Assembly: GCF_900128495.1 (NCBI RefSeq)
Contig: NZ_LT635801.1
Span: 1,065,997 to 1,129,996 of the forward strand
DNA: 64,000 nt
Reading direction: 5' to 3'
DNA from: Bacteroides ilei
GTDB lineage: Bacteria; Bacteroidota; Bacteroidia; Bacteroidales; Bacteroidaceae
Shown here: piece by piece, positions 40,400-49,214 of the stretch
Layout of the letters: each line of letters starts with the position of its first letter
How positions within the stretch are numbered: position 1 is the stretch's first letter
The notes under the pieces: generated by a model
Databases searched by the model: none
What the model was told of the DNA's origin: nothing
The model's input: the letters and a program-made list of their open reading frames with translations, nothing else
Made by a program: the position numbers and the translations under genes

Positions 40400-41851
40400 G
40401 TGAAAAACAATTTGTATTTGGTTAGTTTAGTCCTTGTGGCTATTTTAGGCGGTCTGCTGTTCGGTTATGATACCGCTGTCATTTCTGGAGCTGAGAAAGG
40501 GTTGGAAGCATTTTTCCTTACTGCAACAGATTTTCATTATGATAAAGTGATTCATGGAATAACTTCCTCGAGCGCATTGATCGGTTGTGTTGTCGGTGGA
40601 GCCATTTCGGGTGTTTGCGCTTCCCGCTTGGGACGAAGAAACTCCTTACGTCTGGCTTCTGTCCTGTTCTTTCTCTCGGCGTTAGGTTCTTATTATCCCG
40701 AGTTCCTGTTCTTTGATTACGGTAAGGCGGATCTAAATCTGCTTATCGCCTTCAACCTGTACCGTGTGTTGGGGGGTGTCGGTGTAGGTCTGGCATCTGC
40801 TGTGTGTCCGATGTATATTGCCGAGATTGCTCCGTCGGAAATACGCGGTAAGCTGGTTTCCTGTAACCAGTTTGCCATCATATTCGGTATGCTGGTGGTT
40901 TATTTTGTGAACTATCTGATCAAGGGCGACCATTTGAACCCGGTTATCCTGCAGGATCCTGCAACCGGTATCTATTCTGTCAGTGCCGATTCTGACATGT
41001 GGAGTGTATATACCGGATGGAGATACATGTTCGGTTCGGAAGCGGTTCCTGCCGCCGTGTTCGGTTTCTTGCTTCTGTTTGTTCCGAAAACTCCCCGTTA
41101 TCTGATTATGGAAGGTAATGATACCAAAGCATTGCAGGTTCTGGAAAAGATTAACGGTGTGCAGCGTGCCAAACAGATCTTTTCTGAAATCAAGGCAGTT
41201 ACTACCGAGAAGACTGAAAAACTGTTTACCTACGGTGTTGCCGTAATTGTAATAGGTATATTGCTTTCTGTATTCCAGCAGGCCATCGGTATCAATGCCG
41301 TATTGTATTATGCTCCCCGTATTTTTGAAAGTATCGGTGGTGGCGGTGACGGTATGATGCAGACCGTTATCATGGGTGTTGTGAATATTACGTTTACACT
41401 GGTGGCTATCTTTACGGTTGAAAAGATGGGACGTAAGCCGTTGCTGATTATCGGTTCTATCGGTATGGCTATCGGTGCTTTCGGCGTTGCAGCGTGCGAC
41501 CAGTTCCAGATCAGCGGAATGACTGCCATTGTTTGTATCATTGTCTATTCGGCAGCTTTCATGATGTCATGGGGACCGATTACCTGGGTGCTGATTGCTG
41601 AAATCTTCCCGAATATGATCCGTGGTAAAGCTGTAGCTATTGCAGTTGCTTTCCAGTGGATATTCAACTATCTGGTATCCTCTACATTCCCTGCATTGTA
41701 TGATTTCAGTCCGTTCTTCTCATATTCACTGTACGGTATCATCTGTGTAGTTGCCGCCTTCTTTGTATGGAAGTGGGTGCCCGAAACCAAAGGAAAGACT
41801 CTGGAAGATATGAACCAGTTGTGGCTGGATAGAAAGAACAAGAAAAAATAA
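40400..41851 (+). CDS. xylE: MFS sugar:proton symporter, XylE type
   Basis: 483 aa inner-membrane transporter with 12 predicted helices. Sugar-porter signatures: GYDTAVISGAEKG (about 23-35), RLGRRNSLR (about 82), PMYIAEIAPSEIRGK (about 138), and PETKGKTLEDM at the C-terminus. Best matched to D-xylose symporters, and xylB with its regulator lies 22 kb downstream in the window. Sugar specificity is inferred. Confidence 0.85.
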   Translation: MKNNLYLVSLVLVAILGGLLFGYDTAVISGAEKGLEAFFLTATDFHYDKVIHGITSSSALIGCVVGGAISGVCASRLGRRNSLRLASVLFFLSALGSYYPEFLFFDYGKADLNLLIAFNLYRVLGGVGVGLASAVCPMYIAEIAPSEIRGKLVSCNQFAIIFGMLVVYFVNYLIKGDHLNPVILQDPATGIYSVSADSDMWSVYTGWRYMFGSEAVPAAVFGFLLLFVPKTPRYLIMEGNDTKALQVLEKINGVQRAKQIFSEIKAVTTEKTEKLFTYGVAVIVIGILLSVFQQAIGINAVLYYAPRIFESIGGGGDGMMQTVIMGVVNITFTLVAIFTVEKMGRKPLLIIGSIGMAIGAFGVAACDQFQISGMTAIVCIIVYSAAFMMSWGPITWVLIAEIFPNMIRGKAVAIAVAFQWIFNYLVSSTFPALYDFSPFFSYSLYGIICVVAAFFVWKWVPETKGKTLEDMNQLWLDRKNKKK

Positions 41852-41875
41852 GTGATGTATTTATTTTGAATATCT

Positions 41876-41926
41876 GAAAAAAGTGAAGGCTGGAAACCAT
41901 ACGGCTTCCAGCCTTCACTTTTTTAT
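41876..41926 (+). terminator. Terminator of xylE
   Basis: A 19-bp perfect inverted repeat (41877-41895 with 41906-41924) ending in TTTTTT. A second hairpin with T tract at 42031-42080 follows. Confidence 0.9.
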
Positions 41927-42030
41927 TGTCCGGTAAGGGAGGTAATCCTTATTAGGAAAATCTATCCGCCGGATACCGTTACTCGCATGAATGAGTTTGT
42001 ATAATAAGATATATAGTTTTTTCTTATTTC

Positions 42031-42080
42031 AGTCCTGCTTCCGGTTGAGGAAAGCAGGACTGTTGCTTTTATTTTTTTTC
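42031..42080 (+). terminator. Second hairpin with T-rich tail
   Basis: AGTCCTGCTT (42031-42040) pairs with AAGCAGGACT (42052-42061), then TTGCTTTTATTTTTTTT. It backs up the first terminator and separates the convergent protease gene. Confidence 0.7.
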
Positions 42081-42090
42081 AAGGCCGCGC

Positions 42091-45000
42091 TCATTTCTTT
42101 GCAGCATCGGCTTCTTTCAGCATTTCCTTGACGGCGGCTTCCAGTTGTTCGTCTTCTCCTTTCAGGTATTTCTCAGGAGTATTGTAGACCTTGATATCCG
42201 GTTCCAGCTGATGGTTTTCCATAAACTGTCCTCTCATGTCCATACAACCTACCTGAGGTATACCGAATACAATGGAAGGATCGATCTGTCTTTCCCACCA
42301 TACGGCTGTCATGGTCCCGGGAACGGGAGTTCCGATGAGCTTACCTATTTTCAGTTCTTTGTAGACCCATGGGAATCCGTGTGCGTTGCTGTAATTGTCT
42401 TCACATACCAGTACACATGACGGTTTGAGCCATTTGTTGAACGGGTCGCTTCCGATATATTGTCCGCGTGGCATGAAACGCTGGTATTCCTTTCCACTCA
42501 ACAGCGTTGCCAGGTCGTCGTGGAGCCATCCTCCTCCGTTGTGGCGGGTATCTACAATCAGCGCTTCACGGTTACGGTTCTCGTCGGAAAGTACCTCGCT
42601 GTAGACGGTACGGAAACTCGGGCTGTCCATTCCCTTTACATGAACGTAGGCGATACGGCCTCCCGACAGCTTGTCGACAAGTTTACGGTTGCGGTCTACC
42701 CAGCGTTTGTAGAGAAGTTCGTTCTGTGCTTCGGCGCTGATACCCTTCACGGTGACGTTGAAGCGTTTTCCGTTTTGAGGGTTATAGATGGCCAGCAGGA
42801 TGTTCTTGCCTATTTTTCCGTCCAATAGCGGGTAATAGTCGGTATCTTTCATTACAGGTTGTCCGTCAATCTTTTCTATGATGCATCCTGGAGTTACATC
42901 TGTCTTCTTGACGGCAAACGGTCCCTTGGCTATGATTTCTTCAATCTTCAGTCCGTCGCCTGTATAATGCGGATCAAGGAACACACCCAGGTTGGCTGTC
43001 TGTAGAGTGGCACCCTCTGGATAGTAGCGTGCTCCGGTGTGTGAGCCGTTCAGTTCTCCCAGCATTTCGCTCAACATTTCCTGGAAATCGTAGTTGTTGT
43101 TGATGTAGGGCAGGAAACGACGGTAATTTTCCTTGTAGGCCTTCCAGTCTACGCCGTGCAGTTCAGAATCGTAGAACTTGTCGTCTACCTGCTGCCATAT
43201 ATGATTGAATATATATTCGCGTTCGGCGTAAGGACGGTAGTTGAATATCGCTTCGAAGTCTACTGGTTTGGATTCTCCTTTTTCGATGTCTATCTTTTTG
43301 ATGTTCCCGTTGCCGCAGACATACAGGAATTTATCGTCTTTGTCGACTGAAAGAGATCCGTAACCTATTTTCTTTATGGCAATCTGTGTCTTGTCTTCCT
43401 TCAGGTCGTGTACCCACAGGTCGTATCCGTCTTCGAAAGAAGCCTGGTAATACAGTTTGTCTCCTTTCTTGGTCAGGACAGCGTCTCCCAGATTAGATGA
43501 GTTGATCGTCAGGCGGATGATACGGTCACGGCAATTGTCGAGGTCGAAGGTCAGCGGTTTAACTTCTTCCGACTCTTTTTCGTCGTTTTTCTTTTCCGAC
43601 TTTTTCTTGTCGGTACTTGTCTTTTCCTTGTTTTCCTTCTCCGCTTCTTCTACCAGTGCCAGTTCTTCCTTACTCAGGCGGAAGCGTTCATAGGCGTCAA
43701 GATCAAAGAACATGATATAGATGTCGCTTTCAGCTCCCCAGCTTCCGTGGCTGCGGAATCCGGCCCGGTCACTTTCCCAGATCATGGCTTTTCCGTCGAG
43801 TACCCATTTGGCATGCGTGTCATTGTATCCGCTTTCTGTCAGGTTATGGATTTCACCGTTGCCGGAAGCGTTGACCAAGGCTACGTCTTTGTTATGCCAT
43901 CCTCCGGTTCCGATGTAGTTAGTCAGCAACCAGCGGCTGTCCGGGCTCCATTGGAACCATTGGTCACCGTCACTGTAGGAATATTCGAATTTACCGTCCA
44001 TGACCGTACGGATGGCTTTGGTCTTCAGGTTGATTACGCGCAGGGTAGTCCGGTTTTCCAGGTAAGCCACTTCTTTTCCGTCCGGGCTGTATTGGGGCTG
44101 GAATGAGGTGACAGAAGTGTCGGTCAGTTTTTCTTCTTTGATATTATTGGCATAGGTGAACAGCTTTTCATCCTTGTCGGACAATACTGACTGGTAAATC
44201 TGCCACATTCCGTTGCGTTCGGAAGCGTATACGATTCCTCTTCCGTCGGGAGCGAAGTCGATGCTTCTTTCCTGTTCCGGTGTATCAGTAATCTGACGGG
44301 TAGTGGTATAGTCGGTCGATGTGACGTAAATGTCGCCTCTGAGGATGAAGGCAATTTCTTTGCCGTTAGGTGAGAGAGCAATTTCTGTAGCTCCCGAACG
44401 GCGTATCTGGTGTATCAGGTCCTTGTCACTCTGGTCGGTGAGAATGTTGACAGATACCTTCTGAGGCTGTCCTCCTTCTTTTACCGTGTAGATTTCACCG
44501 TTGTAGCCGAAGCAGAGCATTCCGTTCTTTGCGGCACTGAGATAGCGGACAGGGTTCTGGCTGAACCGGGTAATCTGTACATCCTGGCCTCCGTTGACAT
44601 TGTTTTTATAGACATTGAATGAGCCGTTCTTTTCGCTCAGGTAATAATACGACTGGCCATCGGCTGCCCATACCGGATTTCGGTCTTCACCTGCAAAATC
44701 CGACAGTTTACGGTAGGTGCGCTGTCCGTCCTTGTCTTCACACAGCCATATGTCACGGGTAATGGAAGATGTGTGGTGTTTCCGCCACGGGTCTTCATAA
44801 CCTTTCTGGTCGTGATAAAGGATCCGTTTTCCGTCGGGAGAGAAACAGATGTCTTCCATGGTCAGGGAAGAGAAGAGCTGCGGGCGTCCTCCTTCTGTAC
44901 TTACTTTATAAAGTTGGGGAAATTGTTTGCTGGGGAATACGAGCGAAGTGGCATCCGGCATCAGGACTGACTGATATATAATATGTGTGTTATCCTTGAA

Positions 45001-45342
45001 AGCTACGGGTGTTTCATTTCCCGAATTTGTGGTGAGTCGTTTGGGGGTTCCTCCCTGTTTGTCCACTATATAGACATCCATACTGCCTTCACGACTGGAG
45101 GCGAAGGCGATCTTTGTCCCGTCGGGGCTCCATACCGGTCGGGTGTCGAATGAGGCGTTGGTTGTCACTTGGGTGGCCTTACCGCCCGTAACGGGGACTG
45201 TATAAATGTCTCCTTTATATCCGAAGGCGATGGTGGTTCCATCGGGGGATATGGCACAATGGCTCAGCCATAAGGGAGTGTCTTGTGCATACGTACCTAC
45301 AGCAGCAAACAGGAGTGCTGCCATCAATGTTTTTTTTCTCAT
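42091..45342 (-). CDS. Tricorn-like S41 protease, exported
   Basis: 1083 aa. Signal peptide (1-19, ending TYAQD); WD/TolB-type propeller repeats (CAISPDGTTIAFGYKGD, VWSPDGTKIAFASS) over the first 650 residues; a lysine-rich linker near 580; a PDZ-like segment (PGCIIEKIDGQPVMKD); and a C-terminal S41 peptidase domain with NGGGWLHDDL and catalytic Ser in DNYSNAHGFPW. It degrades peptides in the periplasm. The length agrees with tricorn homologues. Confidence 0.9.
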   Translation of the reverse strand: MRKKTLMAALLFAAVGTYAQDTPLWLSHCAISPDGTTIAFGYKGDIYTVPVTGGKATQVTTNASFDTRPVWSPDGTKIAFASSREGSMDVYIVDKQGGTPKRLTTNSGNETPVAFKDNTHIIYQSVLMPDATSLVFPSKQFPQLYKVSTEGGRPQLFSSLTMEDICFSPDGKRILYHDQKGYEDPWRKHHTSSITRDIWLCEDKDGQRTYRKLSDFAGEDRNPVWAADGQSYYYLSEKNGSFNVYKNNVNGGQDVQITRFSQNPVRYLSAAKNGMLCFGYNGEIYTVKEGGQPQKVSVNILTDQSDKDLIHQIRRSGATEIALSPNGKEIAFILRGDIYVTSTDYTTTRQITDTPEQERSIDFAPDGRGIVYASERNGMWQIYQSVLSDKDEKLFTYANNIKEEKLTDTSVTSFQPQYSPDGKEVAYLENRTTLRVINLKTKAIRTVMDGKFEYSYSDGDQWFQWSPDSRWLLTNYIGTGGWHNKDVALVNASGNGEIHNLTESGYNDTHAKWVLDGKAMIWESDRAGFRSHGSWGAESDIYIMFFDLDAYERFRLSKEELALVEEAEKENKEKTSTDKKKSEKKNDEKESEEVKPLTFDLDNCRDRIIRLTINSSNLGDAVLTKKGDKLYYQASFEDGYDLWVHDLKEDKTQIAIKKIGYGSLSVDKDDKFLYVCGNGNIKKIDIEKGESKPVDFEAIFNYRPYAEREYIFNHIWQQVDDKFYDSELHGVDWKAYKENYRRFLPYINNNYDFQEMLSEMLGELNGSHTGARYYPEGATLQTANLGVFLDPHYTGDGLKIEEIIAKGPFAVKKTDVTPGCIIEKIDGQPVMKDTDYYPLLDGKIGKNILLAIYNPQNGKRFNVTVKGISAEAQNELLYKRWVDRNRKLVDKLSGGRIAYVHVKGMDSPSFRTVYSEVLSDENRNREALIVDTRHNGGGWLHDDLATLLSGKEYQRFMPRGQYIGSDPFNKWLKPSCVLVCEDNYSNAHGFPWVYKELKIGKLIGTPVPGTMTAVWWERQIDPSIVFGIPQVGCMDMRGQFMENHQLEPDIKVYNTPEKYLKGEDEQLEAAVKEMLKEADAAKK

Positions 45343-45364
45343 AACTATTGAAAATAAATAAAAC

Positions 45365-45637
45365 CTATTGTTTCTTTTTCCTGTTGAAGAATCCTCTGAT
45401 TCTTCTGAAAATCTTTATACCTGTCATCAGTCCGTCGTAGGCGGCAATTCCCGCATTGACCTGCTGCATCAGCTGGTCGAACTTGTTTTTGCTTTCCTGT
45501 GGGGCGAACAGTTCCCTGCTCAAGTCCTGGATGAGTTCCTTGGATGCTTCCAGTTCGGCTTTCTTGCCTCGGCGGAGCTCCGCGATCGTTTCCAGGGTAT
45601 AGGATGAGGGAGGGATAGATGTATCTCGTTTATCCAT
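45365..45637 (-). CDS. Small cytoplasmic protein of the YtxH/holin-X cluster
   Basis: 90 aa, charged and helical, ending in a basic tail FFNRKKKQ. It follows the DUF1469-type membrane gene by 5 bp, an arrangement conserved in Bacteroidales. Function unknown. Confidence 0.65.
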   Translation of the reverse strand: MDKRDTSIPPSSYTLETIAELRRGKKAELEASKELIQDLSRELFAPQESKNKFDQLMQQVNAGIAAYDGLMTGIKIFRRIRGFFNRKKKQ

Positions 45638-45642
45638 ATGTA

Positions 45643-46008
45643 TTATTTTTTGTTGGTATCTTCCAGAAACAGTTTGGCCAGGAATTTGACCATCGGCTGG
45701 AAAATGAACCGTTTCCTGTAATAATAGATGATGCCTGCCATCAGAAGTATGATCGCTCCGATAATGGCATAGCTGGCAATAAGGCTTCCCACATAGGCCT
45801 CAATGACATAAACCAGCATGAATGAAAAGTAGAACAACGCCATCATGAAAAGAATGACAAGCAGAAGGATCAGTAGGAGGGTCGACAGCAGGATCGTCAG
45901 TTTCTCTACCAGGTCGAGTTTCAGGTATTGTCCTTGCAGCTCGAAATATCTTTTTATTTCCTTATATAAGGCAGACAGTGTATCAATGCTTTTATCGTTA
46001 GCGAACAT
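45643..46008 (-). CDS. Holin-X/DUF1469-type membrane protein
   Basis: 121 aa with two closely spaced membrane helices (KLTILLSTLLLILLLVILFM and LIASYAIIGAIILLMAGIIY) after an amphipathic N-terminus (SALYKEIKRYFELQ). The family is named after phage holins, but chromosomal members act in envelope stress. It is the middle gene of a three-gene operon with the YtxH protein. Confidence 0.75.
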   Translation of the reverse strand: MFANDKSIDTLSALYKEIKRYFELQGQYLKLDLVEKLTILLSTLLLILLLVILFMMALFYFSFMLVYVIEAYVGSLIASYAIIGAIILLMAGIIYYYRKRFIFQPMVKFLAKLFLEDTNKK

Positions 46009-46032
46009 AAGTATGCGTTTTTAAATGAAAAA

Positions 46033-46074
46033 GGCAGACTTTACCCTCCTTGTTTCAGTAAAGTAAAGTCTGCC
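46033..46074 (-). terminator. Hairpin terminator/attenuator after the YtxH gene
   Basis: GGCAGACTTTA and TAAAGTCTGCC form an 11-bp stem followed by TTTTTC on the minus strand. It lies between the YtxH gene and the holin-X gene and would make the first gene more abundant. Confidence 0.75.
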
Positions 46075-46092
46075 GCGTCGGATTTATTTTCA

Positions 46093-46296
46093 TTAATCTG
46101 CATCTTTAACTTCAGATGCAATCTGATCTACCAGGTCATCCATTTCTTCGCGGTTCAGACGGATACCTTTCTGGCGAAGAAGTTCTGCGATTTTCTTACG
46201 GGTATCAGATCCTTTTTCGGGTGCGAATAAAACACCTGCTGCTGCTCCCAATGCCAAACCGCCCAGGAATGCAGCTACAACGTTCAATGCTTTCAT
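46093..46296 (-). CDS. YtxH domain protein
   Basis: 67 aa. An N-terminal Gly/Ala membrane helix (AFLGGLALGAAAGVLFAPEK), then GSDTRKKIAELL, is the YtxH pattern. Proteins of this type are induced by stress. First gene of the three-gene cluster. Confidence 0.85.
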   Translation of the reverse strand: MKALNVVAAFLGGLALGAAAGVLFAPEKGSDTRKKIAELLRQKGIRLNREEMDDLVDQIASEVKDAD

Positions 46297-46500
46297 AAGT
46301 CTACTTGTTTTGATTATTACATTTACAAATATAATTATTTCTATGGAAAATCTAACAATTTTATTTCTAAAAATCGGGATAGAAATTGACTCTGTGTCAA
46401 TATTAACAGATTTTAATAGGATGGCTTCTTTTATATTGCTATTTTTGCAACTAAATCCTTTAAAAGAAAATAAAGTAATTAACTTAATAATTAAGACAAC

Positions 46501-47001
46501 ATGAAAAAAGTGGTTGTATTGGGAATGGGACTGTGCGTTGCATTGGCATTCTCATCTTGTAAATCTAGTGAAAGCGCTTACAAAAAAGCTTACGAAAAGG
46601 CAAAACAGCAAGAGCTGGCCGAAGCTTCCAATACGGTGACTGAGGCTCCCGCAGAACAGGCTGTAGCTCCGGTAGAGACTGTGGCTCCTGTGGCTCCCGC
46701 TCCGGCAGCACCTGTAAGAGAGGAAAAGGTACAGCTGGTTTCCGGTAATGGCCTGAAGGCTTATAGCGTAGTGTGCGGAAGTTTTGGGGTGAAGGCAAAC
46801 GCCGACGGACTGAAGTCGCAGATGGATGCCGACGGATATGACGCCAAGGTTGTTTACAATGCCGAAAAGAACATGTACCGTGTCATCGTGGAATCGTTCG
46901 ATACACGCGATGAGGCTGCCCGTGCAAGAGACGCATTCAAGGCAAAATATCCTAACCGTGAAGATTTCCAGGGTGCATGGTTGCTTTACAACGTATATTG
47001 A
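46501..47001 (+). CDS. SPOR-domain lipoprotein
   Basis: 166 aa. Lipoprotein signal ending SSC at residue 20; a Pro/Ala/Val-rich linker (APAEQAVAPVETVAPVAPAP); a C-terminal SPOR domain with YSVVCGSFGVKANADGLKS. SPOR domains bind denuded septal peptidoglycan, so a cell-envelope or division role is likely. Confidence 0.85.
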   Translation: MKKVVVLGMGLCVALAFSSCKSSESAYKKAYEKAKQQELAEASNTVTEAPAEQAVAPVETVAPVAPAPAAPVREEKVQLVSGNGLKAYSVVCGSFGVKANADGLKSQMDADGYDAKVVYNAEKNMYRVIVESFDTRDEAARARDAFKAKYPNREDFQGAWLLYNVY

Positions 47002-47115
47002 TTGTTGGTTGAAAAGTTATATTTAATAGTTCATATCATAGTAATTTGAAGCGGTGGCTATACAGCCATCGCTTTTTTTTATACCTTTGCGACTGTTTTT
47101 TAAGATTGATTGGAT

Positions 47116-48069
47116 ATGAGATTGAGATTGGCTGTCGGCATGTCGTTGCTGGCTTTGTCGTCTGTTGCGTTTGCACAGGGAAAAGTGATACCCTTCAAAT
47201 ACGGTAATATGGATACCTGGATAACCCGGAAGATCCACGAATCGGGTATTATCGGAGGTGATACCAAGCTTTTATATGAAATCGGTCCTACCAGGACGAT
47301 TGACGGTAACATTGCCTATACCAACCAGGGCGGGTCTCCGTGGGGGACATCGAATGTCATGGCGAAGGTCATGGGGATAGTGAAGACAAACGTCAGCGTG
47401 TATCCCGAGAGAAGGGGCGACGGCTATTGTGCCCGCCTGGAAACCCATATTGAAAGTGTGAAAGTGCTTGGAGTGGTGAACATAACGGTGCTGGCTTCGG
47501 GTTCTATGTTTTTAGGTGACATAAAGGAGCCTATAACCGGAACAAAGGAAGGTGAGGAGGCCCTGAATTCGGGAGTCCGTTTCACCGGTCGTCCGAAGGC
47601 TGTACGTTATGACTATAAGGTACAGATGTCGGGACAACCCAACCGTATCCGACAGACGGGATTCAGCCGTAAGAGTGTGGTTCCGGGGCAGGACTGTGCC
47701 ATCATGACCTGTTTCCTGCAGAAACGTACGGAGGATGCCGACGGGAATATCATCGCCAAGCGTGTGGGTACTGCTGTCGTACGCTACAGCAAGACACAGG
47801 GCTGGCAGAATAACGCTACGTACGAAATCAAGTATGGAGATATATCCCACGATGCAGGATATGATGCACAGCTGATGGGGCTTGGAGCAGGGAACTATCA
47901 CGCCCGGAACAGCAAGGGGGAAAGCAAGCTGATCCAGGAGAACGGATGGGCCTCTCCGGGTGAGACACCTACCCATCTGATCCTGCAGTTCACTTCCAGT
48001 CTGGGAGGTGCCTTTGTGGGGTCTCCGGGCAATAAATTGTGGATCGATAATGTGAGTTTGGTATATTAG
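47116..48069 (+). CDS. PCMD-domain exported protein
   Basis: 317 aa from ATG 47116 (the 47110 TTG is not needed). Signal peptide (ends SVAFAQ). The sequence KPIPFG-like VIPFKYGNMDTWITRK and the jelly-roll end LGGAFVGSPGNKLWIDNV match PCMD proteins, a Bacteroidetes carbohydrate-related surface family. Function not established. Confidence 0.75.
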   Translation: MRLRLAVGMSLLALSSVAFAQGKVIPFKYGNMDTWITRKIHESGIIGGDTKLLYEIGPTRTIDGNIAYTNQGGSPWGTSNVMAKVMGIVKTNVSVYPERRGDGYCARLETHIESVKVLGVVNITVLASGSMFLGDIKEPITGTKEGEEALNSGVRFTGRPKAVRYDYKVQMSGQPNRIRQTGFSRKSVVPGQDCAIMTCFLQKRTEDADGNIIAKRVGTAVVRYSKTQGWQNNATYEIKYGDISHDAGYDAQLMGLGAGNYHARNSKGESKLIQENGWASPGETPTHLILQFTSSLGGAFVGSPGNKLWIDNVSLVY

Positions 48070-48073
48070 TGAA

Positions 48074-48157
48074 AAACATCTTGATGTTTTCAGGAAACAC
48101 CTTGATGTTTCGGAAAAAAGAATAAGGTCTTTTATCCGAAACATCAAGGCGTTTTTC
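48074..48157 (+). terminator. Palindrome pair ending the PCMD gene
   Basis: An 18-nt palindrome with centre AACATCTTGATGTT (about 48074-48091), then a 19-bp inverted repeat (48096-48114 with 48135-48153, 18/19) followed by TTTTTC. The motif ACATCnTGATGT-like core recurs three times here, so it may be a repetitive palindromic unit as well as a terminator. Confidence 0.7.
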
Positions 48158-48225
48158 TTTATCTGATATTTTTAAGTTTTATATATGAATCGTTAACGAA
48201 TAAATTTGTATTTTTGTCGGCAACT

Positions 48226-48645
48226 ATGAGTAGAATTCTGGCGATAGATTACGGGAAAAAACGTACCGGGATAGCGGTTACGGATCCGTTACAGATTATT
48301 GCGAATGGGCTGACTACCGTCCCTACCCATCAGCTGATGGATTTTCTGCTGAACTATGTCCGGCAGGAAACGGTGGAACGTATCGTTATCGGACATCCGA
48401 AGCAGATGAACAATGAGGATTCGGAAAACATGAAGAACATCGTTCCTTTCATGAACCGGCTGAAGAAGAAGTTGCCGGATATTCCGGTGGAACTTTTTGA
48501 CGAACGGTTTACGTCGGTACTGGCACATCAGGCAATGCTGGCAGGGGGATTGAAGAAGAAGGACCGGCAGAACAAGGCCTTGGTCGACGAGATAAGCGCT
48601 ACCATCATCCTGCAGTCGTATATGGAATCGAAGAAACAATTTTAA
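48226..48645 (+). CDS. ruvX: YqgF/RuvX Holliday-junction resolvase-like, pre-16S rRNA nuclease
   Basis: 139 aa from ATG 48226; a promoter box TATTTTTG lies just upstream, so the 48214 start is rejected. RNase-H-fold signatures: LAIDYGKKRTGIAVTDP (N-terminus), RIVIGHPKQMN, FDERFTSVLA, and the acid motif KALVDEISATIIL. It matures the 16S rRNA 5' end in bacteria. Confidence 0.9.
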   Translation: MSRILAIDYGKKRTGIAVTDPLQIIANGLTTVPTHQLMDFLLNYVRQETVERIVIGHPKQMNNEDSENMKNIVPFMNRLKKKLPDIPVELFDERFTSVLAHQAMLAGGLKKKDRQNKALVDEISATIILQSYMESKKQF

Positions 48646-48659
48646 AATATTAGAATATA

Positions 48660-49214
48660 ATGATTTTACCTATTTATGTATATGGACAGCCTGTCCTTCG
48701 TGAAGAAGCCAAGGATATAACACCCGATTATCCTGATTTGAAACAACTTATCCAGAACATGCATGAAACGATGGACCGTGCCGACGGGGTGGGGTTGGCT
48801 GCTCCCCAGGTAGGGCTTCCCATCCGTGTGGTGGTAGTGAACCTGGATGTACTTTCGGACGATATGCCCGAGTTCAAGGGCTTCAGAAAGGCGTATATCA
48901 ATCCTCATATCATTGAAACAAGTGAGGAACTGGTTTCCATGGAGGAGGGATGCCTGAGCCTGCCGGGGATCCATGAAAGTGTGAAACGTCCGGACAAGAT
49001 CCATGTGACGTACCTTGACGAGGATATGAATCCGCACGATGAATGGGTGGAAGGATATTTGGCCCGTGTGATGCAACATGAGTTCGACCATCTGGAAGGC
49101 GTCATGTTTATCGATCACTTGTCCGGCTTGCGCAAGCAGATGATTAGGGGCAAACTGAACAATATGCTGAAAGGTAAGGCGCGCTGCTCTTACAAGGTGA
49201 AGACTGTAAAATGA
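48660..49214 (+). CDS. def: Peptide deformylase
   Basis: 184 aa metalloenzyme removing the formyl group from nascent proteins. Three canonical motifs: GVGLAAPQVG (about 42-51), EEGCLSLPGI (about 97-106) and QHEFDHLEG (about 137-145), with the metal-binding Cys and two His. It starts 14 bp after ruvX and overlaps the TPR gene by 4 nt. Confidence 0.96.
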   Translation: MILPIYVYGQPVLREEAKDITPDYPDLKQLIQNMHETMDRADGVGLAAPQVGLPIRVVVVNLDVLSDDMPEFKGFRKAYINPHIIETSEELVSMEEGCLSLPGIHESVKRPDKIHVTYLDEDMNPHDEWVEGYLARVMQHEFDHLEGVMFIDHLSGLRKQMIRGKLNNMLKGKARCSYKVKTVK